Positions 1 through 8,311 of a stretch of DNA of 64,000 bases are shown one piece after another. How positions within the stretch are numbered: the first letter of the stretch is position 1; each line of letters starts with the position of its first letter. Both the position numbers and the translations under genes were made by a program. The stretch spans positions 89,692-153,691 of the forward strand of contig JBGCET010000026.1 of NCBI GenBank assembly GCA_045106555.1, read 5' to 3'. This stretch comes from JANQOZ01 sp045106555. Its GTDB lineage: Bacteria > Pseudomonadota > Gammaproteobacteria > Xanthomonadales > SZUA-38. A model generated the notes under the pieces. It was not told the origin of the DNA, ran no database searches, and was given only the letters and a program-made list of their open reading frames with translations.

Positions 1-9
1 CACACCACT

Positions 10-1002
10 ATGGCATTAAAGATCACCCGCCCCCATCGAGCGCTGTTGTGGATGGCGGTGTTTTCCGCCGCCCTGACAACCCTGTTGATCGCTTTACGCG
101 AACCGCTGCTGAACGCATTTCAGGCTAACGCTGCCTTTAACGGAGTCATCGTCGCCGTATTGGCGGTGGGTTTGCTGGTAACGCTCAAACAGGTGCTGGC
201 GTTGTATCAGGAGGCACGCTGGATCGACGAGTTTCGGCGCAAGAACCCGGCTCGTAAAAACCGCGAAGAAACCCGCCTGCTGGCGCCCATGGCGCGGATG
301 CTGGATCGTCACGACGAGGGCCAGTTCACTCTCTCTGCCGGGTCATTGCGCTCACTGCTCGATAGCATCCGTAGCCGGTTGGACGACTCAAGGGACATCA
401 GCCGGTACCTGGTTGGACTGCTGATTTTTCTGGGATTGCTTGGCACATTCTGGGGTTTGCTGCTGACCATTGGTGATGTTGGTCGGGTGATCGGCGGTTT
501 AAACCCGGAGGAAGGCGCTGGCGCGGCAGTATTTGAGCGACTCAAAGCCGGTTTGCAAGGACCCCTGGCCGGCATGGCCGTGGCGTTTTCCTCGTCGTTG
601 TTCGGATTGGCCGGGTCATTGATCCTGGGATTTTTTGACCTACAGGCAGGCCACGCCCAGAACCGATTTTTTAATGACCTGGAAGAGTGGCTGTCCAGCG
701 TTACCCGTTTATCTAGCGGCGCATTGCCCGGTGACGGCGAGGCCGGTGTACCGGCTTACGTGCAGGCACTGCTTGAACAAACCGCAGACGGTCTGGAGCG
801 CATGCAGCGGGCGCTGGGTGACCAGTCCACCCATCGCAGCGAGTTGCACCATCAGCTGGCGACCCTCAACCGACATATGGCGGACATGGGCCAACAGATG
901 CAGAAAGATGGTTTATCAGAAGACCTGCGCCAAGAGCTGCGGCTGTTGAACCGAACCTTAGCCGCCGCCCTGAGTCAGCGCGCCGAGCTGGAAGAACGAT
1001 GA
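10..1002 (+). CDS. MotA/TolQ/ExbB-family proton channel protein
   Basis: The 330-residue protein resembles the MotA/TolQ/ExbB family of inner-membrane proton channel subunits. Hydrophobic segments are visible near residues 12-30, 44-62, 133-153 and 190-210. The last two flank a Gly/Pro-rich stretch (GLQGPLAGMAVAFSSSLFGL) typical of the family core. The C-terminal 90 residues look helical and soluble. The next gene encodes an OmpA/MotB-like protein with one N-terminal membrane helix, so the two probably form a stator-like complex that uses the proton gradient to act on the envelope. There are no flagellar genes nearby, so a true flagellar MotA role is not supported. The substrate or output is unknown. 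The gene starts 9 bases from the window edge and its upstream region is not visible. Confidence 0.8.
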   Translation: MALKITRPHRALLWMAVFSAALTTLLIALREPLLNAFQANAAFNGVIVAVLAVGLLVTLKQVLALYQEARWIDEFRRKNPARKNREETRLLAPMARMLDRHDEGQFTLSAGSLRSLLDSIRSRLDDSRDISRYLVGLLIFLGLLGTFWGLLLTIGDVGRVIGGLNPEEGAGAAVFERLKAGLQGPLAGMAVAFSSSLFGLAGSLILGFFDLQAGHAQNRFFNDLEEWLSSVTRLSSGALPGDGEAGVPAYVQALLEQTADGLERMQRALGDQSTHRSELHHQLATLNRHMADMGQQMQKDGLSEDLRQELRLLNRTLAAALSQRAELEER

Positions 1003-1027
1003 GGTTGCCGGTCAGCGGAGCACCACT

Positions 1028-2137
1028 GTGATGTCCAGCCGAGCCTCACGGCATCGACCGCTGGATATATGGCCCGGGTTTGTGGACGCCTTGGCCGCCC
1101 TGTTGATGGTGGTCATTTTTGTCTTATTGCTATTCACTCTTGGCCAGTACTTCTTAACCGACGAGCTGAGCGGCAAGCAGCGAGCCTTAGGCTTGTTGGA
1201 AGGCCAGGTAGCGGAGCTCAGCGAATTATTGGGGCTAGAAAAAACCACCACCGCCGAGCTTCAGCAACGTCTGGCGACTTTAAGCTCCACCCTGGCCAGC
1301 GCTCGGGAGGATAGTGCCGGCCTGCAGACGACCCTGACCGAGACTCGGGCTAGCCTTACCGCCAGTACCGATGCAGTCGCCACCCTGAATGCGGATTTGG
1401 CCGCCCTGACCGAATTGCGCGACAGCCTGCAAAAAGAGGTGGCAGACCTGGCCGGTGCGCTGGACACCAGTCGCCGGGAAACCACCGTGCAGATGGAAAT
1501 GAGTGACGCTGCCCAGGCTCAGGTGGTGATGCTGAATCGGCAGATCCAGGCGTTGCGTCAACAGCTGACGGAAATATCTGGGGCGTTGGAGTTGGCCCAA
1601 CAGGCCAACATGACCCAAAACGAGGAGATTGAAGATCTTGGCCGGCGTTTAAATTTGGCGTTAGCCACTCAGGTGAAAAAGCTGGAAAACTACCGCTCAG
1701 ATTTCTTTGGCCGGCTGAAAACGGCCCTGGGAGACAACCCGGACTTACGCGTGGAAGGCGACCGGTTCGTGTTTCAGTCTGAACTGCTGTTTGCCAGCGG
1801 ATTGGCCACGCTGGAAGACCAGGGCAAAGCCCAGGTCCGCCGCCTCGCCAGCGTTCTTAAAGACATTGAAGGTCAAATCCCTGACGACATCGACTGGGTG
1901 CTGCGAATTGATGGACACACCGACACCCGGCCCATTTCCAGCAATGCGTTTCCTTCAAACTGGGAGTTATCAACCGCCCGAGCGTTGGCCATCGTTCGTT
2001 ACCTGGAAAACGTAGGCATCAATCCGCGACGTTTGGCTGCCACGGGTTTTGCCGAGTATCACCCTATTGACGCCCGTGACAATGAACTGGCTTTCGCGCG
2101 CAACCGCCGGATTGAACTGAAACTGACGGCCCGATGA
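1028..2137 (+). CDS. OmpA/MotB-like peptidoglycan-binding protein with coiled coil
   Basis: The 369-residue protein has one membrane helix near residues 16-40 (ALAALLMVVIFVLLLFTLGQ). A long predicted coiled coil rich in Glu, Gln, Leu and Thr follows (about residues 50-215), and then an OmpA C-terminal domain (about 230-369). That domain has the peptidoglycan-binding signature: IDGHTDTRP, NWELSTARA and a terminal ARNRRIELKL. Topology is MotB-like: anchored in the inner membrane and reaching the cell wall. It lies 25 bp behind the MotA/TolQ-like gene and is probably its partner. The start is GTG at 1028 or the adjacent ATG at 1031; both give the same protein apart from one Met. Confidence 0.85.
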   Translation: MMSSRASRHRPLDIWPGFVDALAALLMVVIFVLLLFTLGQYFLTDELSGKQRALGLLEGQVAELSELLGLEKTTTAELQQRLATLSSTLASAREDSAGLQTTLTETRASLTASTDAVATLNADLAALTELRDSLQKEVADLAGALDTSRRETTVQMEMSDAAQAQVVMLNRQIQALRQQLTEISGALELAQQANMTQNEEIEDLGRRLNLALATQVKKLENYRSDFFGRLKTALGDNPDLRVEGDRFVFQSELLFASGLATLEDQGKAQVRRLASVLKDIEGQIPDDIDWVLRIDGHTDTRPISSNAFPSNWELSTARALAIVRYLENVGINPRRLAATGFAEYHPIDARDNELAFARNRRIELKLTAR

Positions 2138-2138
2138 A

Positions 2139-2579
2139 ATGACGACTATGGCCAGGATTTTCTCGGTGGGGCTAACCCTGATGCTGGGGAGCTGCGCGAG
2201 CGCTCCGGACACATCACCCATGGCCGGTGAGCGATATTCGCTGGTACAAACCCAGGCCAGTCGGCGTGCCCACCGCATCTTCCCAATCCAGATTTATCGT
2301 ATCGACGATAAAGAAGTGCGTGATGACCGGGCCCAGCATAAGCTCACGCCAGGTGAACATACTCTGCGTGCACGGGCCATCATCAACCGGGATCTGGTAC
2401 CCGGGATCAGCCGCGACCTCTCAAGGGATGGGGCCCAGGAAATCACTCATAACTTTCAGTCCGGATATCGCTACTTTATTGGACTGAAAGCCGACAGTTC
2501 TCGACGAGAGGACTGGCATCTCGTGATCTGGAAAACCGAGGAAGTGAAGGCCGGCACCGTATCACTGGACCGAGAGTGA
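2139..2579 (+). CDS. small predicted lipoprotein of unknown function
   Basis: The 146-residue protein begins with a short lipoprotein signal peptide ending in a lipobox (LGSC, Cys19), so it is probably a lipid-anchored envelope protein. I do not recognise the mature domain. It contains a 'LTPGEHTLRARA' segment and a C-terminal GYRYFIGL strand, which suggest a small beta-sandwich. The start lies one base after the stop of the OmpA-like gene, so it is co-transcribed with the channel pair and may belong to the same envelope complex. The reading frame is well preserved and strongly coding-like, but the function is unknown. Confidence 0.65.
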   Translation: MTTMARIFSVGLTLMLGSCASAPDTSPMAGERYSLVQTQASRRAHRIFPIQIYRIDDKEVRDDRAQHKLTPGEHTLRARAIINRDLVPGISRDLSRDGAQEITHNFQSGYRYFIGLKADSSRREDWHLVIWKTEEVKAGTVSLDRE

Positions 2580-2589
2580 TTGTCCCCAG

Positions 2590-5184
2590 TCAGGGCGCGT
2601 CTTCAAAGCCGTCCGCAAAGATCTGTTCTTGAGCGACCACTGCTGTCGCGGTCACGGAGAACGAATACAGCCCCTCATCGGCATCGTTGTTGACGACATT
2701 CACCACGGCACTGGCCGGGCCCGGGGCAGCGGGTAAAAAACTCAGCTGAAACGAGGTGGATTCGCCCTCGCTCAGCTCTGTATCGGACGGCTGGGTAACG
2801 CTGAAATTTGATCCCACCACCTCAACCGGCCCGGTCAGATTGATCGAACCGCTGCCCAAGTTGATGATCTCAAAGGTCTGTTGGCCGCTGGTGCCTATCA
2901 TGACGTCACCGAGGTCCGTCCCGTTGTTGGACGCAGGGCTGTCGTCACCATCGCTGATGCTTTGGCCATTGCCGCTAACGTCAATTTCCGCAATCAATAC
3001 TTCGAACTGCCCCAGGCTTCCAGGGGACACCGGGTTAGCGCCGGTCGTCGCGGTGTCGCGAACCTCATCAGCGTTCATGGTCACCGAATAGCTGCCGCCA
3101 TCGGTGAAGTCCCAGGTACCGCCGGGTGGCAGCAAGGTGTACGTGACAGAGAGCGCGGATGCCGAGCCCGCCAGAGAAGTATTCTGAATCACCAGGGGGC
3201 CGGGCAACACCGTAATGTCACCGATATCGGGACTAAAAAAATCCACTTCCCCATCGAGGTCGGTATAGGTCACCGTCAGGTCATAACTGTCAGCGCCCGG
3301 GCTGGTGACGTTGGGTGCACTGCTCAAAGTCCGCAGCGGCGGAAACAGATCGACAAACTCCACGCTGCCGATGTCACACTCGGCGTTGTCGTCGCCATTG
3401 CCATCAATGGGCCTGGGCATGCCCGTTTGGTCATTGCTTGGACAGTCGGAGTTGTTACCTTGATCCACGATGGGCGATCCAGACAGGGGCGCATGGGTTT
3501 GGGTGGGCCCACCGTTGCTGGCTAACGGTCCGAGCATTGGGTCGCCAACCACCAGGTCGATGGCACCGGCGGCGCAGCTGCCGTCGCCGATCAAATTACT
3601 CAGGTTCTGATCCAGATCAGTGACCGCGTCCACACAGTCGGCTTCTGCCGATCCAGCGATTACCGTGTTGGTCATGGTCCAGTTATCGGTGCCATTGGCT
3701 TTGGTGATGCCATTGGGTGCGTTGTCCAGCAGTGTGCTGTTGACAATATTCATCGCAGAAAATGCATAAACCGCGGCGGGGTAAGGTGGAAACGCTGACA
3801 GAACCGACGTGTTGTTGCTCAAGGTGACGTTGGTCAGGGTACTGATACCCAGCTGGGCAGTGAAGATACCGGCCCCGTTATTGGCCGAATTGTTTGCCAC
3901 CGTCGACTGGCTGAGGTTAAAGAAGTTGCGCATATACACCGCGCCGCCATAGGTCTGGGCCGTGTTGTTGACGAACGTGGTCTGGGTCAGATTGGCCGGG
4001 CCATAGCCGAACAAGCCGCCGCCCCTCTCTGCGCTGTTGTTTTCGAACACGCCTTCGGTCATTGCCAGATTGCCTGTCGATTGGACGAACAACGCCCCGC
4101 CAATACCCCCAGCATTGTTGTCGGCAAAATTCACGTCGTATAAACCCATCACGCTGCCAGTGGTGATGGCGCCGCCTCGTTGGCCGGCCTGATTCGCCGT
4201 GAAGCTGCTTTCGGTAATGGTGTTGGTATTACCGGATGCAAATATCCCGCCCCCATCTTCATCGGCGATATTGCCCTGTACCGTGATCGCCGACAGATTC
4301 AGGTTGCCGGTGAACGATGCAATGGCGCCGCCCTCGGCCCCCGCCGAGTTGCCGGAAAATGTTGTGCCGGTGGCCTGAACAGTGTTGTCAGAACGTATCC
4401 CACCCCCCGAATACTGGGCTGTGTTATTGGACACTGTGCCGCCCGATAGTGTGACTGAAAAGGAAAAGGGGCTGACATAAATGCCCCCGCCTGTTGCGGA
4501 CGCGTTATCGGTAATATTGCTATCAATCACCGATAGCGAGCTGTTGTTTCCGCCCATGGCGCCACCGCTGCGGTTGGTGCTGTTGCTCGATACGCTGCTG
4601 TTTCTGATGGTTACTTGACCGCCAGTGCTGAACAACGCGCCACCTCGTCCGCCGAGATCCAGATCTCCAAGACTGGCCGAGTTATCGGTCAGCGTGCAGC
4701 TTTCGATCAATAGCTCATCAGCGGATGTGCGGATTGCGCCGCCGTCTTCATTGTCTACAAAGCCATCGCGTAACGTCAGGTTGCGCAATACCACCTGAGA
4801 CGCCGAGCTGCCGTTGCCGATAAAGAACAGTCTTGACCCATCATTGGCCGACACGGTGATACCGCGACGACCGGTTGCGGCTCCCTCAATGGTGAGGGAT
4901 GAGAAAATAAGCAGCTGGCCTTGAGACAGCGTCAGGGTGCCACCGCTGAGGGATGAATCAAATTCGATCACATCCACAACCCCCGATTCGCCGGCGATAC
5001 ATCCGGCCTGGGCGGAATTTTGGGTGGCGGCCTCGATGGCGTTACGCAACGTGCAAACCGGATCTCCAACAACAAGGAAATTGTCGGTCAAGGTATCAAC
5101 AGTAATGGTGGAGGCAGCAGCGGGCTGAGTGCCGGCTAGGGCCAGGGCGATGGCGCCGGATAGGGGGGTGAGGTGTTTTTTCAT
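2590..5184 (-). CDS. secreted beta-helix protein, CSLREA type, with D-x-F-E tail
   Basis: The 864-residue protein has a signal peptide (residues 1-24, ending PAAAS). A CSLREA-like segment follows (ITVDTLTDN ... CTLRNAIEAA, with Cys pairs). Next comes a right-handed beta-helix built from about a dozen GGA(I/L/V)/GGG(I/L) repeats of Chlamydia Pmp style (about 130-480). The DPMLGPLASNGGPT...SPIVDQG...DIGSVEF block (about 545-610) matches the choice-of-anchor Q region. A Hydin/choice-of-anchor D-like immunoglobulin domain lies near 730-850. The chain ends in IFADGFEDAP, a tail shared in kind with two other secreted proteins here. It is probably a surface or secreted adhesin-like protein. No autotransporter barrel is present, so the export or anchoring route is not evident. 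The gene stands alone. Confidence 0.8.
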   Translation of the reverse strand: MKKHLTPLSGAIALALAGTQPAAASTITVDTLTDNFLVVGDPVCTLRNAIEAATQNSAQAGCIAGESGVVDVIEFDSSLSGGTLTLSQGQLLIFSSLTIEGAATGRRGITVSANDGSRLFFIGNGSSASQVVLRNLTLRDGFVDNEDGGAIRTSADELLIESCTLTDNSASLGDLDLGGRGGALFSTGGQVTIRNSSVSSNSTNRSGGAMGGNNSSLSVIDSNITDNASATGGGIYVSPFSFSVTLSGGTVSNNTAQYSGGGIRSDNTVQATGTTFSGNSAGAEGGAIASFTGNLNLSAITVQGNIADEDGGGIFASGNTNTITESSFTANQAGQRGGAITTGSVMGLYDVNFADNNAGGIGGALFVQSTGNLAMTEGVFENNSAERGGGLFGYGPANLTQTTFVNNTAQTYGGAVYMRNFFNLSQSTVANNSANNGAGIFTAQLGISTLTNVTLSNNTSVLSAFPPYPAAVYAFSAMNIVNSTLLDNAPNGITKANGTDNWTMTNTVIAGSAEADCVDAVTDLDQNLSNLIGDGSCAAGAIDLVVGDPMLGPLASNGGPTQTHAPLSGSPIVDQGNNSDCPSNDQTGMPRPIDGNGDDNAECDIGSVEFVDLFPPLRTLSSAPNVTSPGADSYDLTVTYTDLDGEVDFFSPDIGDITVLPGPLVIQNTSLAGSASALSVTYTLLPPGGTWDFTDGGSYSVTMNADEVRDTATTGANPVSPGSLGQFEVLIAEIDVSGNGQSISDGDDSPASNNGTDLGDVMIGTSGQQTFEIINLGSGSINLTGPVEVVGSNFSVTQPSDTELSEGESTSFQLSFLPAAPGPASAVVNVVNNDADEGLYSFSVTATAVVAQEQIFADGFEDAP

Positions 5185-5248
5185 TCACACCTATACGAGA
5201 TTGAGAGCGTAAAACGACAGCGAAGTGGAAAAATCGTGGAGGTGGCAC

Positions 5249-5333
5249 GGCCAAAGAGGCCGCAGGCCCTGTGAATGAATGGCTCCCTGCGGTCCGCTTT
5301 ATTTCCTTCACAGGGCCTGCGGCCTCTTTGGCC
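5249..5333. repeat. 27-bp perfect hairpin with conserved loop core (copy 1)
   Basis: The arms 5249-5275 and 5307-5333 are perfect reverse complements over 27 bp. The 31-base loop contains the core CTCCCTGCGGTCCG followed by CTTTA. The same core occurs in the loops of hairpins at 12694-12778 (opposite strand), 12833-13087 and 39820-39886, although the stems have unrelated sequences. This copy lies downstream of gshA and upstream of the beta-helix gene. It could stop gshA transcripts, but no U-run follows either arm. Confidence 0.85.
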
Positions 5334-5404
5334 TTGATTTGAGGATTTTTCTACTCCGCGTCTCTTAGCGGAGCGGGAGGTTTTAGCGGTACGTTGTTAG
5401 GGCG

Positions 5405-6766
5405 TTAGTAGGCGCATTCGTCGAAGACGGGGTCGATTTGGCCGTCCCATTGGTTGTGGAACATGTCCAGCTTGCGCTGAGCGGGGGTGATGCCGGTGTC
5501 GACAATTTCCCGCAGGGGTTCCAGGAAGCCGCTTTCGTTATCGCCGGCAGCGTTCAGGCGGGCGCGGCTGCGCAGGCCCGCTGAGGCAATGTCCAGGATT
5601 TCTTTGGCCAGATCCTGCAGCCGGTGGCCGTCAATTTCGGCGTCCAGGCCAAGTTTGGGAACGTCCAGGCGCAGCTTGTCACGCTGCTCGGCGTTCCAGT
5701 GTTTGACCAGATCCCAGGCGCCGGTTTGGGCATCGGCGTCGTACATCAGGCCGACCCAGAACGCGGGCAGCGCGCATAGCCGGTGCCAGGGGCCGCCGTC
5801 GGCGCCGCGCATCTCCAGAAACGTTTTTAAACGCACCTCGGGAAACACGGTGGTCAGGTGGTCTTCCCAGTCTGTCAGCGTGGGCAGCTCGCCCGGCAGG
5901 GCTGGAAGTCTGCCTTCCAGAAAATCGCGGAACGATTGACCCGCTGCATCCACATAGCGATGGTTACGGCGGATGAAATACATGGGTACATCCAGCATGT
6001 AGTCCAGCCAGCGCTCAAACCCCATGCCGGACTCAAATACAAAAGGCAGCATGCCGGCGCGCTGAGGGTCCGTGTCGGTCCAAACCTGGGAACGGTAGCT
6101 CAGGTAGCCGTTGGGTTTGCCTTCGGTGAAGGGAGAATTGGCAAACAACGCCGTTGCCAATGGCTGCAACGCCAGGGAGAGGCGAAATTTCTCCACCATG
6201 TCGGCTTCATTTTCAAAATCCAGATTGACCTGCACAGTGCAGGTACGCAGCATCATGTCTAAACCGAGCGTACCCACTTTGGGCATGTAATTGCTCATCA
6301 CCTTGTAGCGCGCCTTGGGCATCCAGCTGATGTCATCCCGGGTGGCTAGCGGGTGAAAACCCAGGCCCAGAAATCCCGCACCCATCGGGCCGGTAACGGC
6401 CTTGACCGCTTTCAGGTGACGACTGACTTCGCTACAGGTTTGGTGAATATTCTCCAGCGGGGCGCCCGACAGCTCTAACTGGCCACCCGGTTCTAACGTG
6501 ACCGTGCTGCCGTCGTCGGAGTGCTTCAGCGCAATGACGTTGCCGGCTTCCAATACCGGTTCCCAGCCGTCTTTGCTCAAGCCCTCCAAAATGGCCTTGA
6601 TGCCGGGTATTCCGTCATAGGCCAGTGGTTTGCGGGATTTTTCGCAAAAGCCAAATTTCTCGTGTTCGGTGCCGATACGCCAAGCGTCACGAGGCTTACT
6701 GCCGCTTTCAAGGTTTGCCAGCAGCGTGTCCCGCGTCGCGGGCTGAGAGGGAGATGATGTATTCAT
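5405..6766 (-). CDS. gshA: glutamate-cysteine ligase, plant/proteobacterial type
   Basis: This is the first enzyme of glutathione synthesis: it joins L-glutamate and L-cysteine through the gamma-carboxyl using ATP, in the cytosol. The 453-residue length fits the plant-type GCS2 family found in alphaproteobacteria, xanthomonads and plants rather than the E. coli type (about 518 residues). Diagnostic segments are GTEHEKFGF near residue 33, VTLEPGGQLELSG near 90, and MRTCTVQVNLDF near 170. The FLEMRGADGG block lies near 315. The protein ends with a Tyr after two Cys-containing segments. The ATG at 6766 lies 75 bp from the likely divergent ABC gene start, so the two share an intergenic promoter region. 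No gshB is in the window. Confidence 0.9.
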   Translation of the reverse strand: MNTSSPSQPATRDTLLANLESGSKPRDAWRIGTEHEKFGFCEKSRKPLAYDGIPGIKAILEGLSKDGWEPVLEAGNVIALKHSDDGSTVTLEPGGQLELSGAPLENIHQTCSEVSRHLKAVKAVTGPMGAGFLGLGFHPLATRDDISWMPKARYKVMSNYMPKVGTLGLDMMLRTCTVQVNLDFENEADMVEKFRLSLALQPLATALFANSPFTEGKPNGYLSYRSQVWTDTDPQRAGMLPFVFESGMGFERWLDYMLDVPMYFIRRNHRYVDAAGQSFRDFLEGRLPALPGELPTLTDWEDHLTTVFPEVRLKTFLEMRGADGGPWHRLCALPAFWVGLMYDADAQTGAWDLVKHWNAEQRDKLRLDVPKLGLDAEIDGHRLQDLAKEILDIASAGLRSRARLNAAGDNESGFLEPLREIVDTGITPAQRKLDMFHNQWDGQIDPVFDECAY

Positions 6767-6841
6767 AAGCTTAAGGCCAAAATGATATCAGCAAACCCAC
6801 TGCCCCGTTATCCCGATTCGGCATATGATGGCCATCGCATC

Positions 6842-8311
6842 ATGGCTAACCCTTTGCTACACATCGACAACCTTCAGGTTGATTACCCGGCGCGGGATCG
6901 ACGCGCTGAGCCGGTGGCGGCGCTGCGGCTGGATTCGCTAACGCTGGACCCGGGTCAGGTTTTGGCGGTGTGTGGACCCTCAGGCTGCGGTAAGACCACC
7001 CTGGGCCAGGCGTTAATGGGGCTGTTACCAGCCAATGCGGTCATCCGCGGCACCTGCACCTTTGCCAACAGCGATCTAACGACCCTTTCCGATCGCCAGT
7101 GGCGCACCCTTCGCGGGCAGTCAATCACCGGTATGTCGCAGGACGCTACAGCAGCGCTCAATCCGGTGCTGCGGGTAGGCCGCCAGCTGAAGCAGGTTGG
7201 TTGCAGACCGGCTCAGGCTAACGCGTTGTTGCGGGAGCTAGGCTTGCCCTTGGGCCGAGATTGGCTCAAAGCCTTTCCCCATGAGCTCTCTGGCGGCCAG
7301 TGTCAGCGAGTGGCGCTGGCGTTGGCGCTGGCGTGCGAGCCCCAGCTGCTGATTGCTGATGAACCGACCGCTGCGCTGGATGAACAGTCCGCACTGGAGG
7401 TGATGACTCTGATGCTGGACCAGGCCCAGCGGCGCAAGATGGCGGTGTTGCTGATTACCCATGATCTTTCGATGCTCAGCGCCTTGGGTGTCGCCCACGT
7501 GGCGCTGGCGCCATCGGAAACCAATGCTGATGGGGTGTTTGCGTCCGTCCCACGTCCTCGCGAGCAGGAGCCATCTCGTGCGTTGCTGACGATCGAAGAT
7601 CTCACGGTACGTTACCCGAAGGCCGACCCTGCCAAACCGGCCCTGGACCGCGTGTCGTTGTGTCTTAAGGTGGGCACGACAACTGCGGTGGTAGGACCAT
7701 CGGGAAGCGGAAAGTCGACCCTGGCGCGAGCGGTGATGGGCCTGGTGACCCCAGCGGCAGGACAAATTCGCTTGTACGATCAGGTTTTGGCACCTCAGTG
7801 GCGGCGCGATCGTCTGCCGATACAAGTGGTGTTGCAGGATACCTTCGGCAGTCTCAACCCGCGCCAAACCGTCAGTCAGGTGTTAGCGGAATCGCTGGCA
7901 CAGGGAGGCACCGGTGCGGACAAGACAGAGGACAGTCTGCACGAGGTAGGGCTGGACCGGGGTTTCTTAAAGCGTTTTCCCCACGAGCTCTCTGGCGGTC
8001 AGCGCCAGCGGGTGGCTCTGGCCAGAGCGTTGGCGCTATCGCCCGCTCTGGTGGTGCTGGACGAGGCGTTCAGCGCCCTGGATATTCCGATCCGAGATGC
8101 ACTTCTGGACCTCTTGCTCAAAATTCAGAGCCAGCGACCCGTCAGTTATCTGATGATTACCCACGACACGACAAGGCTGGCGTCGATCGCCCATGACACG
8201 GCGGTACTGGAGTTGGGAAGATTACGAGGGTTTGGGCCAACGCCAGACATTTTGCCCAATTACCTCATGGGTCCCGATTCGGTTACCAGCGACCTTTCTG
8301 GACGCCGTTGA
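6842..8311 (+). CDS. tandem-domain ABC transporter ATPase (oligopeptide/YejF-like)
   Basis: Two complete ABC ATPase domains are fused. The first has Walker A GPSGCGKTT, signature LSGGQCQRVALALALA and Walker B LLIADEPTAALDE. The second has GPSGSGKST, LSGGQRQRVALARALA and VVLDEAFSALD. Both carry the post-signature His switch (LLITHDLS, MITHDTT). This architecture is that of YejF/GsiA-type importers of peptides, microcin C or glutathione. No permease or binding-protein gene lies nearby, so partners must be encoded elsewhere or the ATPase is an orphan. An ATG at 6782 in the same frame would add 20 residues that do not look like family sequence. The ATG at 6842 (MANPLLHIDNL) fits better. The last 29 bp overlap the convergent DUF945 gene. 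Confidence 0.85.
   Translation: MANPLLHIDNLQVDYPARDRRAEPVAALRLDSLTLDPGQVLAVCGPSGCGKTTLGQALMGLLPANAVIRGTCTFANSDLTTLSDRQWRTLRGQSITGMSQDATAALNPVLRVGRQLKQVGCRPAQANALLRELGLPLGRDWLKAFPHELSGGQCQRVALALALACEPQLLIADEPTAALDEQSALEVMTLMLDQAQRRKMAVLLITHDLSMLSALGVAHVALAPSETNADGVFASVPRPREQEPSRALLTIEDLTVRYPKADPAKPALDRVSLCLKVGTTTAVVGPSGSGKSTLARAVMGLVTPAAGQIRLYDQVLAPQWRRDRLPIQVVLQDTFGSLNPRQTVSQVLAESLAQGGTGADKTEDSLHEVGLDRGFLKRFPHELSGGQRQRVALARALALSPALVVLDEAFSALDIPIRDALLDLLLKIQSQRPVSYLMITHDTTRLASIAHDTAVLELGRLRGFGPTPDILPNYLMGPDSVTSDLSGRR

Noticed and set aside
2881..3525. 214-residue open frame opposite the beta-helix gene
   Set aside because: It is antisense to a clearly coding repeat protein and shows no start signal or family resemblance.
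8283..8311. 29-bp overlap of convergent ABC and DUF945 genes as a possible frameshift
   Set aside because: Both frames end naturally with complete domains, so this is a normal convergent overlap.
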